A DNA stretch of 64,000 nt, taken from Peribacillus frigoritolerans_B (GTDB lineage: Bacteria; Bacillota; Bacilli; Bacillales; DSM-1321). Of this stretch, positions 49,424 to 59,404 are shown one piece after another. A program made the translations under genes and the position numbers. The notes beneath the pieces are model-generated. The model made no database searches. It was not told the origin of the DNA and saw only the letters and a program-made list of their open reading frames with translations. Within the stretch, counting starts at the first letter, position 1; every line of letters starts with the position of its first letter. The stretch is from the NCBI RefSeq assembly GCF_044762665.1, contig NZ_JBIWES010000003.1, positions 248,001 to 312,000 on the forward strand, in the 5' to 3' direction.

Positions 49424-50323
49424 TTAACTAAATAGCGCTTTGTTTGTTCCCTTTTTTGAAGGGGATGGAGTCGGGAGTATTTCTTTTTGTAATATAGGGC
49501 CGTATGTATCGACACGACGGTCTCTAAAGAATTGCAGGATTTTTCTAGTTTCTTCTATTTCTTTTAAATCAATTTCTTGCACAATAATTCCTTCTTCATC
49601 ATCAAGTGAAGCTAAAATATTCCCGAATGTATCGCTAATGAATGTACCTCCATAAAAATTCATGTCCTTTTCCTGGCCCACTCGATTTGTCGCAGCAACA
49701 AATACACCATTAGAAATGCCATGAGCGGAAATTGCCTTTTCCCAGGATGGTCTTGTTGATATCTCGGGATGATCTGGCTCTGAACCAATAGCAGAAGGAT
49801 AGAATAATATTTCTGCCCCTTGTAAGCTCAAAATTCGGGCAACTTCTGGATACCACTCATCCCAACAAATCCCAACTCCTATTTTTCCATAAGCCGTTTC
49901 ATAGACAGGATATCCAGTATTACCTGGAACGAAATAATATTTTTCATGATACTGGGGGCCATCCGGAATATGATTTTTTCTTGTAATCCCTAAACATTCC
50001 CCATCAGCATCAAATACAGCTGCACTATTAAAATAAATCCCGGCACCTGCTCTTTCGTAAAAAGGTACAATCAAGACAATGGCTAATTCCTTTGCTAATT
50101 CACCCATTTCGGCCAATGTACCGCTATCTACATCTTCAGCTAATTCATAATTTTTCACACTCACCGTTTGCGGAAAATATTGCGAAGAAAATAATTCCTG
50201 TAAACAAACGATTTGTGCACCATTATTTACTGTTTCTTTTATTTTCTCTATCGTTTTTTGAATATTTTCCTCAATGAATTCCCCGCAATGAATTTGAATA
50301 AGACCAACTTTTACTTTTGACAT
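49424..50323 (-). CDS. Carbon-nitrogen hydrolase, N-carbamoylputrescine amidase-like
   Basis: A 299-residue nitrilase-superfamily enzyme with the catalytic triad Glu43 (LQELFSS), Lys116 (RKNHIPD) and Cys153 (GICWDEWYPE). The CWDEW motif and the GPQYHEKYYFVPGNTGYPV region resemble N-carbamoylputrescine amidase and N-carbamoyl-D-amino-acid amidase. It would hydrolyse an N-carbamoyl or amide bond. It follows the YtcJ-like amidohydrolase by 33 bases, so ring opening then decarbamoylation is a possible two-step route. Confidence 0.88.
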   Translation of the reverse strand: MSKVKVGLIQIHCGEFIEENIQKTIEKIKETVNNGAQIVCLQELFSSQYFPQTVSVKNYELAEDVDSGTLAEMGELAKELAIVLIVPFYERAGAGIYFNSAAVFDADGECLGITRKNHIPDGPQYHEKYYFVPGNTGYPVYETAYGKIGVGICWDEWYPEVARILSLQGAEILFYPSAIGSEPDHPEISTRPSWEKAISAHGISNGVFVAATNRVGQEKDMNFYGGTFISDTFGNILASLDDEEGIIVQEIDLKEIEETRKILQFFRDRRVDTYGPILQKEILPTPSPSKKGTNKALFS

Positions 50324-50356
50324 TTTTTCACTACCTACCTTTTATCATTTATTATC

Positions 50357-51982
50357 TTATACAGTTTGGACGATCTGGTTTTCATATACTATCTTTCCAT
50401 CCATAATCGTCATCTTCACTTCTGTTTCAAGAATTTCCTCTGTTGATATGCTGAATAAATTTTTATTTAATACTGCGATATCCGCTATCTTCCCTGCTTC
50501 CAATGTGCCTAATTCCTTTTCCCTGAAAGAACCGAATGCCGGTGTAGCCGTGTAATATTTTAACGCTTGTGCCAATGGTACTCCTTCCGACTCTTGCCAC
50601 GCCTTCCCGGTTAAATCTTTTCTCGTGATTGCCTGGTAAATGCCCATCATGGGATTTAAGGGCACTACAGGAAAATCTGTACCAAAGGCAATTTTTGCAC
50701 CAGTATCCACTAGTGTTTTGATTGGATAATAGAGAGGTTGTTGTTTTTCACTGATTCTGGCTGTGTATGCCTCACTTTCCATTAATTCGATATGTTTAGG
50801 TTGAAATGAGGCGATTACATCTAATTCCTTAAAGCGATGAACATCGTCTGGATGCAATACCTCCACATGTTCAATGACATGTCTGGCATCTCTTACTCCA
50901 TTTACGTTTCTCGCTTCTTCAAATGCATCCAATGCTAAGCGGACAGCACCGTTACCAATCGCATGGAAACGAATTTGAAATTTTTCCTTATCTGCTTGTT
51001 TAACTAATTGTTTAATTGTTTCAGATGGATAAGTGGTTCCGCCTTTTGTTTCAGGACGGTCTTTGTAATGATCCAATAAAAAAGCAGTATGACTTGTCAC
51101 AACACCATCTATAAATTGTTTTAATCCAGAAAAAGTGAGCTTGTCTGACTGATAATTTTTTTGTAATTCCTTGGCGGCAGCTAAATCCATTTTTAACTCC
51201 GGCGAAAAGTGAATTCTGGTTGTTAGTAATCCTTCTCTCTCAAATTCCTTAAAAATTTCAAGATCGTCTAATGGATTCGGGGCAATTTTAGCTCCGTATA
51301 AGTCATTAACGGATGTGATTCCCAACCTTTTTGTTTCATTAAGAAAACCTTGGAATAGGTTTACACGTTTTTCTTTCGGTAATTTGTATGCATGTTCTGA
51401 TGCATACCCAATTGCCTGTTCAAATAGAAGGCCTGTCAGTTCCCCATTTTCATCTTTCCCAATTTCTCCATATTCCGGATCTGGGGTATCCTTCGTTAAT
51501 TGAATCATTTCCATAGCTTTACTATTGATCCATGCGTAATGCACTTCTGCATTGAATAATAAAACAGGACGATCACAAATATATTTATCTAGTGTTGTTC
51601 TATGTGGCAGCACTTTGTTCTTCCAATTGGTATGATCCCAACCAACACCAAATATCCACTCATCATTTGGTCTCGTTGCTGCAAATTCAGCTACGATTTT
51701 GGCTGCATCTTCTTCTGAATCTGCATCAAATAATTTGGCACTATCCTTCTGTAAAATGCTTCCCATCATAATGTGCATATGAAAATCATGAAATCCCGGA
51801 ATAATCAGTCCCTCTTCGATGTCATACACTTTTGTTTGTTCCCCAAGGAATGACATTATATCTTCTTTAGAACCGATTTTAATAATTTTATTATCTTTAA
51901 TGGCGATAGCTGCTTTTATTGGCTCATCTTGTAACCCAGTAAAAACATGTTGACCAGAAAGAATGACGTCTGCACTTACCAT
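50357..51982 (-). CDS. YtcJ-like metal-dependent amidohydrolase
   Basis: A 541-residue amidohydrolase (amidohydrolase_3 type). Metal motifs are IPGFHDFHMHIMMGS near residue 65, the central FSGLKQFIDGVVTSHTAFL, RFHAIGNGAVRLALDA, and AFGTDFPVVPLNPMMG. The substrate is unknown; members act on N-acyl amino acids, formamides and cyclic amides. It lies between an APC permease and an N-carbamoyl amidase-like enzyme in a tight minus-strand unit. AAGGAGG precedes ATG. Confidence 0.85.
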   Translation of the reverse strand: MVSADVILSGQHVFTGLQDEPIKAAIAIKDNKIIKIGSKEDIMSFLGEQTKVYDIEEGLIIPGFHDFHMHIMMGSILQKDSAKLFDADSEEDAAKIVAEFAATRPNDEWIFGVGWDHTNWKNKVLPHRTTLDKYICDRPVLLFNAEVHYAWINSKAMEMIQLTKDTPDPEYGEIGKDENGELTGLLFEQAIGYASEHAYKLPKEKRVNLFQGFLNETKRLGITSVNDLYGAKIAPNPLDDLEIFKEFEREGLLTTRIHFSPELKMDLAAAKELQKNYQSDKLTFSGLKQFIDGVVTSHTAFLLDHYKDRPETKGGTTYPSETIKQLVKQADKEKFQIRFHAIGNGAVRLALDAFEEARNVNGVRDARHVIEHVEVLHPDDVHRFKELDVIASFQPKHIELMESEAYTARISEKQQPLYYPIKTLVDTGAKIAFGTDFPVVPLNPMMGIYQAITRKDLTGKAWQESEGVPLAQALKYYTATPAFGSFREKELGTLEAGKIADIAVLNKNLFSISTEEILETEVKMTIMDGKIVYENQIVQTV

Positions 51983-52009
51983 TTTTATCCTCCTTGATGA
52001 ATATAGCTT

Positions 52010-53365
52010 TTATGCTTGAATTTCTTTTTCAATCGCACTATCAATAGAAAGCTCTGGCGGCCGCTTACTAAACATTTTCGTATTTGAAAGCAGCATGATG
52101 ACACCAATTCCGAACCATCCCAGTCCGAGTAAGAGTGCCTTTAAATCAAGACTGGTCCATAACCAAATTGTGAAACTCGTACCAATCAGCGGCAATATTA
52201 GGTATTTTAATGTGTCAATTCCGCTTCGCTGTTTTTCTCTAATAAAATAATGGGAAATAACAGAAAGATTGACAAATGTAAATGCAACAAGCGCCCCAAA
52301 GTTAATAAAGGATGATGCTGTCACTAAATCAACAAATAAAGCAGATAAAGCAAAAATACCCACCAAGATGATGTTGTGTGTTGGAGTTTGAAATTTTGGG
52401 TGAATATGACCAAATATTTTCTTTGGAAGGACTCCATCTCTCCCCATCGCATACAAAAGCCGCGAAACACTTGCATGAGCTGATAAACCAGATGCCAGTC
52501 CCCCGGTAATGTATCCTGCTAGAAAAATAGATTGAAATAAATTACCCCCGATGTACATAGCAATTTCCAAGGAAGCGGAATCTGGATCTTTAAAGGCTTG
52601 GAAATTCGGGTAAACAAGGTGACTGATGTATGAGATGGTGACAAACAAACCTCCTCCTATTAATGCGACGAGGAAAATGGCCTTTGGTATTATTTTTTTC
52701 GGATTAATGGTCTCTTCCGAGAATGTGGTAACTGCATCAAATCCTAAAAAAGATAAACATAAAACAGAAGATCCTGCTAATACTAAAGATAGCGGTATAT
52801 CGCCATTAACGAATGGAGAACTCATGAGTAATGTTCCTGAACCCATTCCGTTTAGTAGCCCTTTAATCGAGAGGAATGCAAATATGACTATTATTAAGAA
52901 TTGAAAGGCAACTAATAATAGATTTATTTTTGTTGCTATTTTCACTCCAATTATATTTACAGCGGTGATTAAAATGACAAAGGCAATTAACCAGACGGAA
53001 AAAGGAACGGATGGAAAATATGCGTTTAAGTAAATGGCTATCAATAATCCATTGATCATTGGCAAGAATAAATAGTCCAATAGGATGACCCAGCCCACTA
53101 AGAATCCAAGGTGAGGATTAAGGGCCTTTTGAGTAAATGTATATGCGGAACCGGCAACAGGGTAGGCCTTGACCATTTGACCATAACTATAGGCTGTAAA
53201 CAACATACCAACCAAAGCTATGATATAAGCAGCAGGTACCATCCCTTTCGTTATTTCCGCAACAACCCCATAAGTAGAAAAAACTGTTGTAGGTGCCATA
53301 TAAGCCAATCCAAATAGCACTAAAGGAAAAACTGTTAACGAACGTCTTAATTTTGCATTCTCCAT
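52010..53365 (-). CDS. APC-family amino acid/amine permease
   Basis: A 451-residue carrier of the amino acid-polyamine-organocation family with 12 membrane segments. The N-terminal LFGLAYMAPTTVFSTYGVVAE and a YPVAGSAYTFTQKALNPHLGFLVGW segment are typical. It is probably the uptake system for the compound processed by the two hydrolases downstream, 27 bases away. The substrate is unknown; amines, amino acids or carbamoyl derivatives would suit. AAGGGTGGAG precedes ATG. Confidence 0.87.
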   Translation of the reverse strand: MENAKLRRSLTVFPLVLFGLAYMAPTTVFSTYGVVAEITKGMVPAAYIIALVGMLFTAYSYGQMVKAYPVAGSAYTFTQKALNPHLGFLVGWVILLDYLFLPMINGLLIAIYLNAYFPSVPFSVWLIAFVILITAVNIIGVKIATKINLLLVAFQFLIIVIFAFLSIKGLLNGMGSGTLLMSSPFVNGDIPLSLVLAGSSVLCLSFLGFDAVTTFSEETINPKKIIPKAIFLVALIGGGLFVTISYISHLVYPNFQAFKDPDSASLEIAMYIGGNLFQSIFLAGYITGGLASGLSAHASVSRLLYAMGRDGVLPKKIFGHIHPKFQTPTHNIILVGIFALSALFVDLVTASSFINFGALVAFTFVNLSVISHYFIREKQRSGIDTLKYLILPLIGTSFTIWLWTSLDLKALLLGLGWFGIGVIMLLSNTKMFSKRPPELSIDSAIEKEIQA

Positions 53366-53505
53366 GTATCACTCCACCCTTATTCGTGATTAATTAACTT
53401 ATATGCAAATACCATACCAAGCGGAGATTGATTATTTAACGGTTTAATTATCGTTATATTCCTAATAATTAAAATATACGGACTATTTAATGGATTACTA
53501 GTTTT

Positions 53506-53519
53506 ATGCAATATTGCAT
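53506..53519. promoter_or_regulatory. Palindrome upstream of the APC permease operon
   Basis: ATGCAATATTGCAT is a perfect 14-bp palindrome about 140 bases before the permease start; GATTGCATAAT nearby repeats half of it. The rest of the gap from 53366 to 53732 holds no gene. Confidence 0.45.
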
Positions 53520-53732
53520 CAATTAATTATGATTGCATAATAGTCGTTGGCTACGAAGATGTCTCACCATGTATCTGGTTCATACGAATAAGGTTCGAAA
53601 AAAGCTACGTGCCGGAATGGCGTCATCGATAAATTGTATCTGGTATGACACGCAAATCCCGCGATTATTTTAGATGCGATTAATGCATATTGCACATTTT
53701 CCTTATAGCCCTAAGAAGGACGATTCGAATTA

Positions 53733-54545
53733 TTAGATTTTAATTTCCCGAATTCCCTTTCCAATCTCCGTTGAAGGTATATTAAATGGCACCCTGCGCT
53801 CTTTCAAATAGTTATAATGTTGTCTGCTTTCATGAACAAGCGACAAGTCAATGGATGCTGATAATACTTCTTCTTCACGTCCCGCTTCAGCAATTACCCT
53901 TCCATATGGATCAACAATAACGCTCTCTCCACAAAACGCAGTTTCCTCTAGCTGTCCAACTCGATTTGCCATAGCGACAAACATTTGATTCTCTTGAGCT
54001 CTGGCTTTAATGGCAAGACGGTGTACCGGACCATCCCAATTCCCATCTGTCAGCACCAATAGCTCTGTTCCCATACCGGCAACTGCACGTGCCGTTTCTG
54101 GAAATTCTATATCGTAGCAAATGAGCAGTCCGATTTTTGTTCCTTGCCAGCTGCAGCTCCGGTAATAATTTCCGGCTTCAACGGCTGAAGATTCGCCTGC
54201 CCATAAATGGGTTTTACGGTAAGAAAGCAATAATCCTGTCGGTCCAACCAAAACAGTTGTGTTATAAAGGTTTTCTCCCTCCTTTTCGTATAAACCAACA
54301 ACGATTGAGGTATTAGATTTCTTCGCTTGACGTTCTAAATGCTTAACAATTGGTCCATTTAATGGCTCGGCTAAAATACGGCAAACCTTCGGTGAAAGAA
54401 ATCCCGTTATAAATGTCTCAGGAAACACAATGAGGTCATGAGAATGCCCATATTCATCAATGACATTATCCAAACGGTTGAGATTGTTCTCAACTCTCCC
54501 TTCTTCACAACTGAGTTGTGACAAAGCGATATTGACCTTTTTCAT
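53733..54545 (-). CDS. Carbon-nitrogen hydrolase (nitrilase superfamily)
   Basis: A 270-residue enzyme with Glu43 (FPETFITGF), Lys111 (YRKTHLW) and Cys143 (LICYDIEFPE). The short length and CYDIEFPE motif place it among amidases/omega-amidase-like proteins rather than true nitrilases. The substrate is unknown. It stands alone between two gaps, downstream of an MFS carrier that may supply the substrate. AAGGGAGG precedes ATG 54545. Confidence 0.86.
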   Translation of the reverse strand: MKKVNIALSQLSCEEGRVENNLNRLDNVIDEYGHSHDLIVFPETFITGFLSPKVCRILAEPLNGPIVKHLERQAKKSNTSIVVGLYEKEGENLYNTTVLVGPTGLLLSYRKTHLWAGESSAVEAGNYYRSCSWQGTKIGLLICYDIEFPETARAVAGMGTELLVLTDGNWDGPVHRLAIKARAQENQMFVAMANRVGQLEETAFCGESVIVDPYGRVIAEAGREEEVLSASIDLSLVHESRQHYNYLKERRVPFNIPSTEIGKGIREIKI

Positions 54546-54965
54546 TATAAAAGCCTCCCTTTATTCGATGATTAAAAAACTCACCTAGAATAATACAATT
54601 ATTGTGCCAATATTGAAAAAATAATTAAGATAGCTTCTTTCAAGCCTATGTTCACCCTCACTCTTAACATTTGCTGTCATGTATGTTTACGGAAATACCT
54701 GTAAAAGATACTCGATGAAGCTCTGCGTTTAATATAGCGATCCAACAATCTTGCTAAAGCTTTCCCTAAAATATTGTTTAAATCCCCTGATGCCTACGAC
54801 CATAACCCTAAATGGAAATCGGTGAAGCAGTTCCTTAAAAGATTGAGACTGTGTATTTAGTGGCTTATTCGAATCATCTCTTCCTTTCTTTTTCACCCTA
54901 GTAATCAAATTTTTATAGGAACTAAAAAAAAATTTAACATTGAACCATTTAATCCACTTGAAATA
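54546..54965. other. Gene-free gap with possible coding remnants
   Basis: About 420 bases without a supported gene. Short stretches look coding: plus strand NNLAKAFPKILFKSPDAYDH, minus strand SFKELLHRFPFRVMVVG. They have no start, carry stops, and I cannot assign them. Confidence 0.3.
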
Positions 54966-56249
54966 CTAAAAATTCATTGGCAATTGCTCAGTTGTATTTA
55001 GTAAAGAGGTATCTGGTTTCACAAACACCCACAATATAGTTGCAATAAACACAGGGATTACTGTTACTCCTAAAGTGATATTCCAACCAAAGTTTTCTGC
55101 TAACCATCCACATAATAACGGTGATACAAATGCTCCTAAATTCCCCCATAAGTTCATCCAACCTGAAACTGATCCAGAAAAGTTTCTCCCTAAGTCTGTA
55201 GCTGCGGCCCAAGAACACACTACTGTGAATCCGAGTGAGCCCAAGCATAATGATAACCACAAAACATTCATATATGGTGATTCTGTCATAACAGCCAGGT
55301 ACATTGAAATAATAAATACTAATAAGCCTGATATTGCTAAAGAGGATCTAGATATTTGTTTTGAAAATCCTTTATGCACTAAGTAGTCAGAAAGAATACC
55401 ACCAGACATTACAGTTATCAGAATTGCCAACCATGGTAGACTTGCAGCAAATCCCATTTTACTTAATGAGAATCCCCTATCTTCCAATAGATAAGTAGGT
55501 AACCAAACTAAAAAGAAAGTAATAATATATAAAACAACAAAATACTGCACTCCTAACGCCCAAAATTGAGAGTTTTTCAGAAAATTACTCCAAGGAGCCC
55601 TTACTTTAGCAGTTTCAACAATTTCTCTGTTTTCAAGTATATATTCTTTTTCTTGTTCATTAACTAATTTGTGAATTTCAGGATAGTCCCTGGCTATAAC
55701 GTACCATACAGCTGCAATCATTATTCCTAAAATTCCAAAAATGTAAAATACAGCTTGCCAGCCAAAATATTGATAGATATAAACCGTAACGATAGGGGCT
55801 ATAACTGGTCCAAAATATGAACCTGCCAATAAGGCACTAGAAGCTCTAGCTTTTTCATCTTTTCTAAACCAGTTTGTATTAAATACGGCGTTAGATGGAA
55901 ACATTGGTCCTTCACCTATTCCAAATAAGAATCTCACTACATACAAAAGACCGTGAGATTTCACTAAACCTGTAAGACCTGTAAATACTGACCACCAAAT
56001 AAGAGAAAATGCAATCATTTTCCTTGGCCCAAATTTTTCCGCCAATAGTCCAGCTGGAATTTGAACTAACGCGTAACCTAATGAGAATAATGATGCAAGC
56101 ATACCAAACTGAACTTTATCCAATCCTAAATCATCCATCATAGGCTTTGCTATTATAGAAATATTTGACCTATCCATGTAAGCGATTACACCGATGATAA
56201 AGAAAAAAAGTGCAAGTCCCCATCTAACCCTTGTTGGTTTCTTTTTCAA
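54966..56249 (-). CDS. MFS transporter, ACS (organic anion) type
   Basis: A 427-residue major facilitator with 12 membrane segments, opening RWGLALFFFIIGVIAYMDRSNISI, with the loop AGLLAEKFGPRKMIAFS. The DRxNIS pattern in the first segment is typical of the anion:cation symporter family that takes up sugar acids, phthalate and other organic anions. Start is TTG (56247-56249) with AAGGAGG 6 bases upstream. It may feed the nitrilase-type enzyme downstream. Confidence 0.84.
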   Translation of the reverse strand: MKKKPTRVRWGLALFFFIIGVIAYMDRSNISIIAKPMMDDLGLDKVQFGMLASLFSLGYALVQIPAGLLAEKFGPRKMIAFSLIWWSVFTGLTGLVKSHGLLYVVRFLFGIGEGPMFPSNAVFNTNWFRKDEKARASSALLAGSYFGPVIAPIVTVYIYQYFGWQAVFYIFGILGIMIAAVWYVIARDYPEIHKLVNEQEKEYILENREIVETAKVRAPWSNFLKNSQFWALGVQYFVVLYIITFFLVWLPTYLLEDRGFSLSKMGFAASLPWLAILITVMSGGILSDYLVHKGFSKQISRSSLAISGLLVFIISMYLAVMTESPYMNVLWLSLCLGSLGFTVVCSWAAATDLGRNFSGSVSGWMNLWGNLGAFVSPLLCGWLAENFGWNITLGVTVIPVFIATILWVFVKPDTSLLNTTEQLPMNF

Positions 56250-56396
56250 AATCTCCCTCCTTAATTGATAATAGAATCATGATATTTAATTTTTTCTGCT
56301 TAACTTCGAGATTTCAATTTCATACTCAAAGTTTTCACCAACGATCTCCCAGTAGAAAACAATCCATCACCCACCTATTGGATTTTCTGAATCCTT

Positions 56397-57710
56397 TTAG
56401 TCGATTGTTCTACTTTCAGAGAGAGGAATACTGTTACTTTGACTATTTCGGACAAATAATACTGAAATAAGAGAGGCGATGCAAAGAAATACTAAAAATA
56501 ATGCTAGTGGAATCCAAGAATTATTGTAAGCGCCGACTAATATAGTCGCAATCATTGGAGCAGTTCCGCCAAATAATGCAGAGCCAGTTTGATAACCGAG
56601 TGTTATTCCTGTATAGCCAACATTCGTACTAAACATTTCAGTAAACATTGTCCCAATAGTCGCCGCAATTGGAGGCCATAGAATACCCAACCCTACTATT
56701 GAAATAACGTATAACCAAGGAGTGGATTGTAAGGAAAACAAATAAAAGTATGGAAAGGCAAAAAGAGTTATCCCGATTGTCCCCATAAGAAAAACACGTT
56801 TACGGCCAATTTTATCAGATAACATTCCCATAAATGGCATGCAAATTGCTGTAACAATTGTTGCTGCAGTAACTACATTTAAAGCTGTAGTCCTTGAAAA
56901 ACCTTGTGTTTCCGTAGCATATGATATGAAAAATGTGGAAAATAAGTAGAATGGGCCCACTTCAACACATTTTGCACCTAAAGAAATCAATACAGCTTTC
57001 CAATGATATCGCAGTGTCTCAAAGAGTGGAATTTTTACGACGTTTCCTTTTTCTTTCTCTTCTTGGAATGCCGATGTTTCCTCAATACCTCTCCTTATCC
57101 AAATACCGATAACCACCAAAATCGCACTTAGTACAAATGGCACTCTCCATCCCCATGATAGAAATTGGGATTCTGGAAGTAAACTCATTAATGAAATGGA
57201 GAATGTCCCAAGTAACATCCCAAGAGGGATACCCATTGCGGGAAAGCTTCCAAAAAAGCCACGCCTTTCTTTAGGTGCAGATTCAACCGCTAGGAGTATT
57301 GCTCCTCCCCATTCTCCGCCAAGCCCGATACCTTGAACGAGACGAAAGAAAACAAGGAGGATTGGTGCCCAAAGCCCTATCATGCTATATGTTGGAAGGA
57401 GTCCAATACACACAGTAGAAACTCCCATTAATAAAAGTGAAAGCACGAGCGTATTTTTCCTGCCAAACTTGTCTCCCAAATGACTAAATACAAGCCCGCC
57501 AAGAGGTCGTATAAAAAAAGTAATGCCAAATGATGCATAAGCAAGCAATAAACTTACAAACGGATCATCATTAGGAAAATACAGTTTATTAAATACAAGT
57601 GCAGCAACGGTTCCATAAAGAAAGAAATCATAAAATTCAATAGTACTGCCAAGTAAACTCGCAAATAATATCTTTTTTGATTTCTTGTCCAGTTTCTTTT
57701 TCCCACTCAA
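56397..57710 (-). CDS. MFS transporter, metabolite:H+ symporter (MHS) type
   Basis: A 437-residue carrier with GSTIEFYDFFLYGTVAALVFNKLYF at the N-terminus, in pieces the MHS signature, RPLGGLVFSHLGDKFGRKN, and GIGLGGEWGGAILLAVE. MHS proteins import shikimate, proline/betaine, citrate, alpha-ketoglutarate or aromatic acids. Start is TTG (57708-57710) after GGAGGTG. Upstream is a GTATAC-centred palindrome. An aromatic or heterocyclic acid for the nearby monooxygenase is a reasonable guess. Confidence 0.86.
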   Translation of the reverse strand: MSGKKKLDKKSKKILFASLLGSTIEFYDFFLYGTVAALVFNKLYFPNDDPFVSLLLAYASFGITFFIRPLGGLVFSHLGDKFGRKNTLVLSLLLMGVSTVCIGLLPTYSMIGLWAPILLVFFRLVQGIGLGGEWGGAILLAVESAPKERRGFFGSFPAMGIPLGMLLGTFSISLMSLLPESQFLSWGWRVPFVLSAILVVIGIWIRRGIEETSAFQEEKEKGNVVKIPLFETLRYHWKAVLISLGAKCVEVGPFYLFSTFFISYATETQGFSRTTALNVVTAATIVTAICMPFMGMLSDKIGRKRVFLMGTIGITLFAFPYFYLFSLQSTPWLYVISIVGLGILWPPIAATIGTMFTEMFSTNVGYTGITLGYQTGSALFGGTAPMIATILVGAYNNSWIPLALFLVFLCIASLISVLFVRNSQSNSIPLSESRTID

Positions 57711-57961
57711 TTTAACACACCTCCGAATTAGTTATATTTCTGGATGTGGTTTCTTAGATGTTGAAGAATTATCAAGATGGCCTTCCGATAATTCTTCCAC
57801 ATTTTCTTTAATAGATGGTAAAAGGTGCAACATCATTAATAACGAACTACTCCCCCGATAAAGAGAGTCTGACTCTTACCTCTCGTATTGCTTTCCCATC
57901 CGTAATCATCTCGAACATGCAGTTAATGAGCTTTTAATTCAATATGTATTATGTATAATGC

Positions 57962-57977
57962 ATTGTGTATACACAAT
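57962..57977. promoter_or_regulatory. GTATAC-centred palindrome upstream of the MHS carrier
   Basis: ATTGTGTATACACAAT is a perfect 16-bp palindrome, close to the GntR-type palindrome at 43959. The gap 57711-58074 holds no gene. Confidence 0.6.
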
Positions 57978-58074
57978 ATATTATTGAAATACAGTCAATA
58001 AAGATAAAAATCGTTCTCGTGAAAAAGCTTAAAGACAATCGCCATTTCTTCTCAAGCGTGGACATATTGATATA

Positions 58075-58848
58075 TCAGCCTAAGCAAAGATGTTTATCGG
58101 TATATCCAAATTTCCGTGATATCTCGAGTGCTGCACACTTAACCTTTTTAACCAATGGAGGCAACAACTCCTTTTCGTAGTTCACCTCAAGACCTGCAAC
58201 ACTAATGCCCGCTATGATATAACCTTTATAATCAAAAATAGGAGCGGCTACCGCAGATATATAATTTTCAAGTTCCGAGTGACTGACCGTAAATCCCGTT
58301 TTTCGAGACTCTTCTAGAAGAATACGAAGTCTCTCTTTAACAGTAATCGTTCCAGATGCAATCGGCTTCAGTTCGGTTTGTTCTAAATATTGTTCCTGTT
58401 CATACTTCGCCTGAAAAGCGAGAATAACACGTGAACACGCTCCGGCATATAGCGGCATTCTCCGGCCAATTGCCGCATTAAGCCTTACACACTGTTTTGT
58501 ATCCAGTTTTTCGATGCAGATTGCCTCATTGCCATCTTGTACGATGAGATTAACAGCTTCCCCGACCTCATCATGAAGTTTATGCATGACCGGCAAAGCG
58601 ACCTTCCGAATATCGAGGCGTTCGGCTACTAAATGGCCAAACCGAAGAAATAACAGCCCAAGTGAATACTTTCCATTTCTATCTTTATCGAGAAGACCCA
58701 TCTCTTCAAGTGACATCACCATTCGAAAAACAGATGTTTTAGGTATCCCTGAAAAATGCACGATTTCATTAAAACTTAGCTTTGAATGCGTTAAGAAAAG
58801 AGTAAGGATATCCATTGATCTGACGACTGTCTTATTTTTGCTTTGCAT
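58075..58848 (-). CDS. IclR-family regulator
   Basis: A 257-residue regulator starting at MQSKNKTVVRSMDILTLF (ATG 58848, AAGGAGG with 8-base spacing). The longer frame of 16 extra codons covers that ribosome binding site. The helix-turn-helix is LSFNEIVHFSGIPKTSVFRMVMSLEEMG, in pieces; the ligand domain has GRRMPLYAGACSRVILAF and AAVAAPIFDYKGYIIAGISVAG. IclR proteins near aromatic-acid genes (PobR, PcaR types) sense the substrate. It lies between the MHS carrier and the flavin reductase. Confidence 0.87.
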   Translation of the reverse strand: MQSKNKTVVRSMDILTLFLTHSKLSFNEIVHFSGIPKTSVFRMVMSLEEMGLLDKDRNGKYSLGLLFLRFGHLVAERLDIRKVALPVMHKLHDEVGEAVNLIVQDGNEAICIEKLDTKQCVRLNAAIGRRMPLYAGACSRVILAFQAKYEQEQYLEQTELKPIASGTITVKERLRILLEESRKTGFTVSHSELENYISAVAAPIFDYKGYIIAGISVAGLEVNYEKELLPPLVKKVKCAALEISRKFGYTDKHLCLG

Positions 58849-58939
58849 GAGTTTCCCCTCCTTAACCACAACAAAAGCGCTTTTTAGAAAGCTCACACAA
58901 TTTTAACCATCAAACTTAAACAATAATCCTGCCATAAGT

Positions 58940-59404
58940 TTAGCTGAGTATTTTACCGTATTTCCCTTCATAGAAGGCTAGTGGTGCCCCTTCGCTAATG
59001 ACGAGTTCAGTTACTTCTCCAATAAAGAGTGTATGGTCCCCAGCTATTTGTTTACTATGGACCTTACATACGATGTTTGCTAAAGCATTTTTTATTACTG
59101 GAAGTTCATTTATCCAGCCAAATTCAATCTGGCGATTATCTTTAATCTGCCCCGCAAAATGCATGGATAACTCCTTTTGGGCATCTGACAATATATTTAC
59201 AGCAAATTTTCCAGATTCATTAATTTTATCCAGCATTTTAGCATTTTCGCCTATGGATATTAAGACCAACCTTGGGTTAAGGGAAACTGACATAAATGCA
59301 TTCGCCGTCATACCGTGTGCTTCATCTTCTAAAAGTGTCGTGATCACTGTTACTCCTGTAGCAAATTTCCCCATCGCATTTCTAAAATTTCTATCATCCA
59401 TCAT
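58940..59404 (-). CDS. Flavin reductase (HpaC/PheA2-like)
   Basis: A 154-residue flavin reductase domain protein: RNAMGKFATGVTVITT, GMTANAFMSVSLNPRLVLISI, FAVNILS, and the C-terminal HTLFIGEV. Such proteins supply reduced flavin to two-component monooxygenases. The partner is very probably the HpaB-like enzyme at 62942-64000. It overlaps the FAD synthetase gene by 4 bases. AAGGAGG precedes ATGATG. Confidence 0.9.
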   Translation of the reverse strand: MMDDRNFRNAMGKFATGVTVITTLLEDEAHGMTANAFMSVSLNPRLVLISIGENAKMLDKINESGKFAVNILSDAQKELSMHFAGQIKDNRQIEFGWINELPVIKNALANIVCKVHSKQIAGDHTLFIGEVTELVISEGAPLAFYEGKYGKILS

